Positions 61,488 to 64,000 of a stretch of 64,000 nucleotides of DNA are shown in pieces (within the stretch, counting starts at the first letter, position 1; every line of letters starts with the position of its first letter). This DNA is from an uncultured Angelakisella sp. (GTDB lineage: Bacteria; Bacillota; Clostridia; Oscillospirales; Ruminococcaceae): assembly GCA_934524965.1 (NCBI GenBank), contig CAKSYU010000001.1, forward strand, positions 62,001-126,000, written 5' to 3'. Made by a program: the position numbers and the translations under genes. The notes beneath the pieces are model-generated. The model was not told where the DNA came from, searched no databases, and saw only the letters and a program-made list of their open reading frames with translations.

Positions 61488-64000
61488 TTATCGCACCATG
61501 GAACTATATTCGTCCCATTTGCCATCGATCCAGTTGTTGATCTTCTGCGCAATCCGAACTGCATCGTTGACCATGATTTTGCCATCTTGGCTTGCATCTG
61601 CCGCCATGGTCTGTGCGCCTTCTTCCAAAGGCACTTTCTGCTGTTCGTCCACCTGCAAAGACTTAACAATCAGCACGATATCATTGACCATGACAACGCC
61701 ATCGCCGCTCACATCGCCCAGAATGATAACGGTATAAACAACCTCCTCGGAGGTTCCGTTATCGGTGACTGCCTTGGCAGTTACCACGCAGCCGTTGCAA
61801 ATACGCATTGCGTTCTTGAACTCTTTCAGCTTGCTGAATGTCAGCTGAACATCATCGGCGGTCGCGTTCTCCGGGTGATAATTGATAATGGCACGGAACT
61901 GCGCCTCGGTAATGCCGTCGGGGCAGGTATCCAGAATGATGTACTTGTTCTCGGTATCGACCTTGGCGCCCTTTACAATGGTGCCGTCCTTGGTCACGGT
62001 CGGGTCGCTGAGGGTCGGAACCTGGTTCTCACCCACCAGCTTCAGGTTCAGGTGCACGGTCACACGGGATTTATAGGTCTTGGAAAGATCGTAAACGCCG
62101 TACTCGCCGGTCTCATATGCGCCGATCTTCTTGCTGCTGCCCGTAATATCCGCATAGCCCAGCGCACGGTACAGCAGGGTCAGAATTGCGTGATAGGTGT
62201 TTTCCAGAGTAATTTCATTGCCCAGCTTCGCGGTATCCACACCCTTGCCTGCCAGCAGCTCCAGCACCTTATCAAAGTCAACATTTGCCTTCTTCAGTGC
62301 CGCTACCGCATCGGCGGTGGTCAGCGCATCAATGGCTTCCTTGATGGGCTTGGTCTGCTTGGTCTCGGTGTAGGTCTTCAGCGCCTCCACAAACTTGGTC
62401 TGGGTCTCGCCGGTGGTGCCGTAAGCCAGCACGGAAGCCATTACCGCAATGTACTCGGGCTTCTCGCTCATATCCATGCTGACGTCCAGGTTCGCCTTGC
62501 CGTCCACTTTCAGCTTGCCGTCGGTGTAGGTCACGTCCAGTCCGGAAACGGAAGCGTCGTTCACGGTCGCGATCTCACCCAGCTCCTTGGAAGCGTCCGC
62601 CAGGTTCTTCTTGGCTTCGGCATCGCCGCCCACCTTAATGGTCAGGGTGCGGGTATCATACTCCGCCTCGGGGGCAATATTGAACTGAATGTAATCGCCC
62701 TCGGCGTTGTAGCTGACGGTGGGGTGCCACGCGCCGGTCATCAGGTCCATGGTAAGGATCGTACCGGCTTCGATCTTGCCAGAAAGGTCGGTAAAGTCGG
62801 AAAGGTCAGCCAGTACCTTATTCACCAGACCCTCAATGCCGGTGGCGCTCCAGTCAATGTCGACCAGCTCGTTGACAAGATACGCCTTCAGCGCGTCCTT
62901 GTTATCCTTGTACGCCTTTACAAGGTCTTCCTTGTCAATGGCGTAGATGCTGTACTCGGTGCCGCTGTAGTTTACCTTCATACCGGCACTGGTATAGAAG
63001 TTCATCAGCAGATCGTCGGCAAGATCAAGCGCCAGCGTCTTCACGGCGGGCTTCTTCGCCTGCAGCGCTTCCGCCTTCAGCGTCACGGTGATATTGCCGT
63101 TTTCGTCCTCTGCCAGTGTGTAGAACTCATTGCTTACCTTGCCGTTCTCTGCCACATAGCCCTGCTTCAGCATGCCGCTCACATCGCCGGTGTAGGTACC
63201 CGCGGTAAGCACTGCGCTGCCGGAAACGGTGCCGTTCACCTTACCGGTATTGTTCAGGGTGCTGTCCAGTACGGTCACGGTGTCATTGGCGGTAATGCCG
63301 CCCTCAATGGTCTTGCCGTTCAGGTCAAGGAAGGTGCGCGCGTTGACCGTCAGGCTGTCGGCAACGTCCTTCAGCAGGATCGCCACAGTCTTGGCACCGG
63401 TGGTCTTCAGGCTCTCGGAAAGATCCTTAGTGTAAACTACCTTATTCGCGCCCTCGGCAGTCGGGTCGATCACAATGGCTTCGTACTCGTTCTGCTCCAC
63501 ATTGTTCAGCGTCATGCTGATATTCAGCTCCAGCTTATCGCCGGGTGCCAGAATATCTCTGATGGTCTGCTTCACATCTGCGTCAATGTTAAAGGCGTCC
63601 AGCGCGTCCTTGGAATAGGTCGCAATCTTGGCGGAATAGGTGCCGCCGTTGCTCTGCTTATCGGTGATCTCTACCTTATCGCCCAGCAGATAGTTGATAT
63701 ATCCGCGCAGGGAACGATAGGTGCTGTTATACTGCGCCAGGTTGGAGTTTCCTCCGAACTGGTCTACGGTATTATCCACAGTGGTCAGGGTCACACGCTC
63801 ATCGGCAAACAGCGGACGAGCCATATCCAGTGCGTAATCGACCAGCTCGGCGGTCTCAATGCTGGTCACATCGCTCAGCTCCGCCTTATCCAGCGCCAGC
63901 ATCGCGGTAAGCGCTACCTGATAGGCACGGTCGGGCAGGGTGCCGCTCAGCGCCAGCGTGCCGTCCTCGGTAAACGCCGCGTCGACATGCTTCTGCGCAC
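61488..64000 (-). CDS. Large surface protein with C-terminal dockerin, N-terminal part outside the window
   Basis: At least 836 residues; the frame is open to the right edge, so the start is not in the window. Beta-rich surface domains fill most of it. The C-terminus carries two dockerin repeats with the calcium-binding pattern: GDVSGDGVVMVNDIVLIVKSL and DASQDGKIMVNDAVRIAQKI. Dockerins bind cohesins; none is visible here. It is the first gene of the locus in the window, and the next gene begins 15 bases after its stop. Confidence 0.85.
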   Translation of the reverse strand, partial: AQKHVDAAFTEDGTLALSGTLPDRAYQVALTAMLALDKAELSDVTSIETAELVDYALDMARPLFADERVTLTTVDNTVDQFGGNSNLAQYNSTYRSLRGYINYLLGDKVEITDKQSNGGTYSAKIATYSKDALDAFNIDADVKQTIRDILAPGDKLELNISMTLNNVEQNEYEAIVIDPTAEGANKVVYTKDLSESLKTTGAKTVAILLKDVADSLTVNARTFLDLNGKTIEGGITANDTVTVLDSTLNNTGKVNGTVSGSAVLTAGTYTGDVSGMLKQGYVAENGKVSNEFYTLAEDENGNITVTLKAEALQAKKPAVKTLALDLADDLLMNFYTSAGMKVNYSGTEYSIYAIDKEDLVKAYKDNKDALKAYLVNELVDIDWSATGIEGLVNKVLADLSDFTDLSGKIEAGTILTMDLMTGAWHPTVSYNAEGDYIQFNIAPEAEYDTRTLTIKVGGDAEAKKNLADASKELGEIATVNDASVSGLDVTYTDGKLKVDGKANLDVSMDMSEKPEYIAVMASVLAYGTTGETQTKFVEALKTYTETKQTKPIKEAIDALTTADAVAALKKANVDFDKVLELLAGKGVDTAKLGNEITLENTYHAILTLLYRALGYADITGSSKKIGAYETGEYGVYDLSKTYKSRVTVHLNLKLVGENQVPTLSDPTVTKDGTIVKGAKVDTENKYIILDTCPDGITEAQFRAIINYHPENATADDVQLTFSKLKEFKNAMRICNGCVVTAKAVTDNGTSEEVVYTVIILGDVSGDGVVMVNDIVLIVKSLQVDEQQKVPLEEGAQTMAADASQDGKIMVNDAVRIAQKINNWIDGKWDEYSSMVR

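Overview
The window looks like the chromosome of a GC-rich gut Firmicute, most likely class Clostridia near the Oscillospiraceae/Ruminococcaceae. The pointers are ECF transporter modules, a T-box leader, YedF, strong Shine-Dalgarno sites (AAGGAGG), BspA-type leucine-rich repeats, a dockerin and SipW-type signal peptidases. This placement is inference from gene content.

Left part (1-12 kb): a sodium symporter fragment; a divergent metal/vitamin-type uptake locus (ABC exporter, fused EcfA ATPase, EcfT, MptD-like S component) facing an AraC regulator; then a leftward eight-gene operon of hydrolases, a metallo-beta-lactamase-fold protein, a methyltransferase and small membrane proteins. Both units carry the same GTTAGC-N4-GCTAAC palindrome near their promoters. 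Several genes here are broken, mostly by one-base changes in homopolymers.

Middle part (12-27 kb): a lipoprotein, a GIY-YIG protein, tRNA-Arg(ACG) and tRNA-Ser(CGA); a rightward accessory run (two HTH regulators, duplicated KTR zinc-ribbon proteins, GNAT acetyltransferases, small membrane and secreted proteins); a leftward GTPase/ABC ATPase/DUF364 unit; an AGCS amino-acid symporter under a T-box; then thioredoxin, PlsC, YedF and PAP2 genes. Intergenic DNA holds two copies of a modular hairpin repeat whose stems co-vary, and a compact cloverleaf palindrome.

27.8-32.2 kb: four rightward ORFs resembling phage tail-fibre proteins, without capsid, terminase or lysis genes.

32.2 kb to the right edge: about 32 kb on the minus strand encoding what looks like one surface-assembly system. 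It has two SipW-like signal peptidases, at least five proteins with a TYAW-type signal segment (including one of about 2,300 residues), three further exported proteins with related or variant signals, a BspA-LRR membrane protein, two other single-pass membrane proteins, a dockerin protein, a membrane-anchored McrB-like AAA+ ATPase beside a DUF2357-like coiled-coil protein, and a protein fusing degenerate HD-GYP-like and EAL-like domains. I infer that the peptidases process the TYAW proteins into a cell-surface fibre or layer, with the AAA+ pair and the HD-GYP/EAL-like protein acting inside the cell to assemble or regulate it. I know no described system with this combination of parts.
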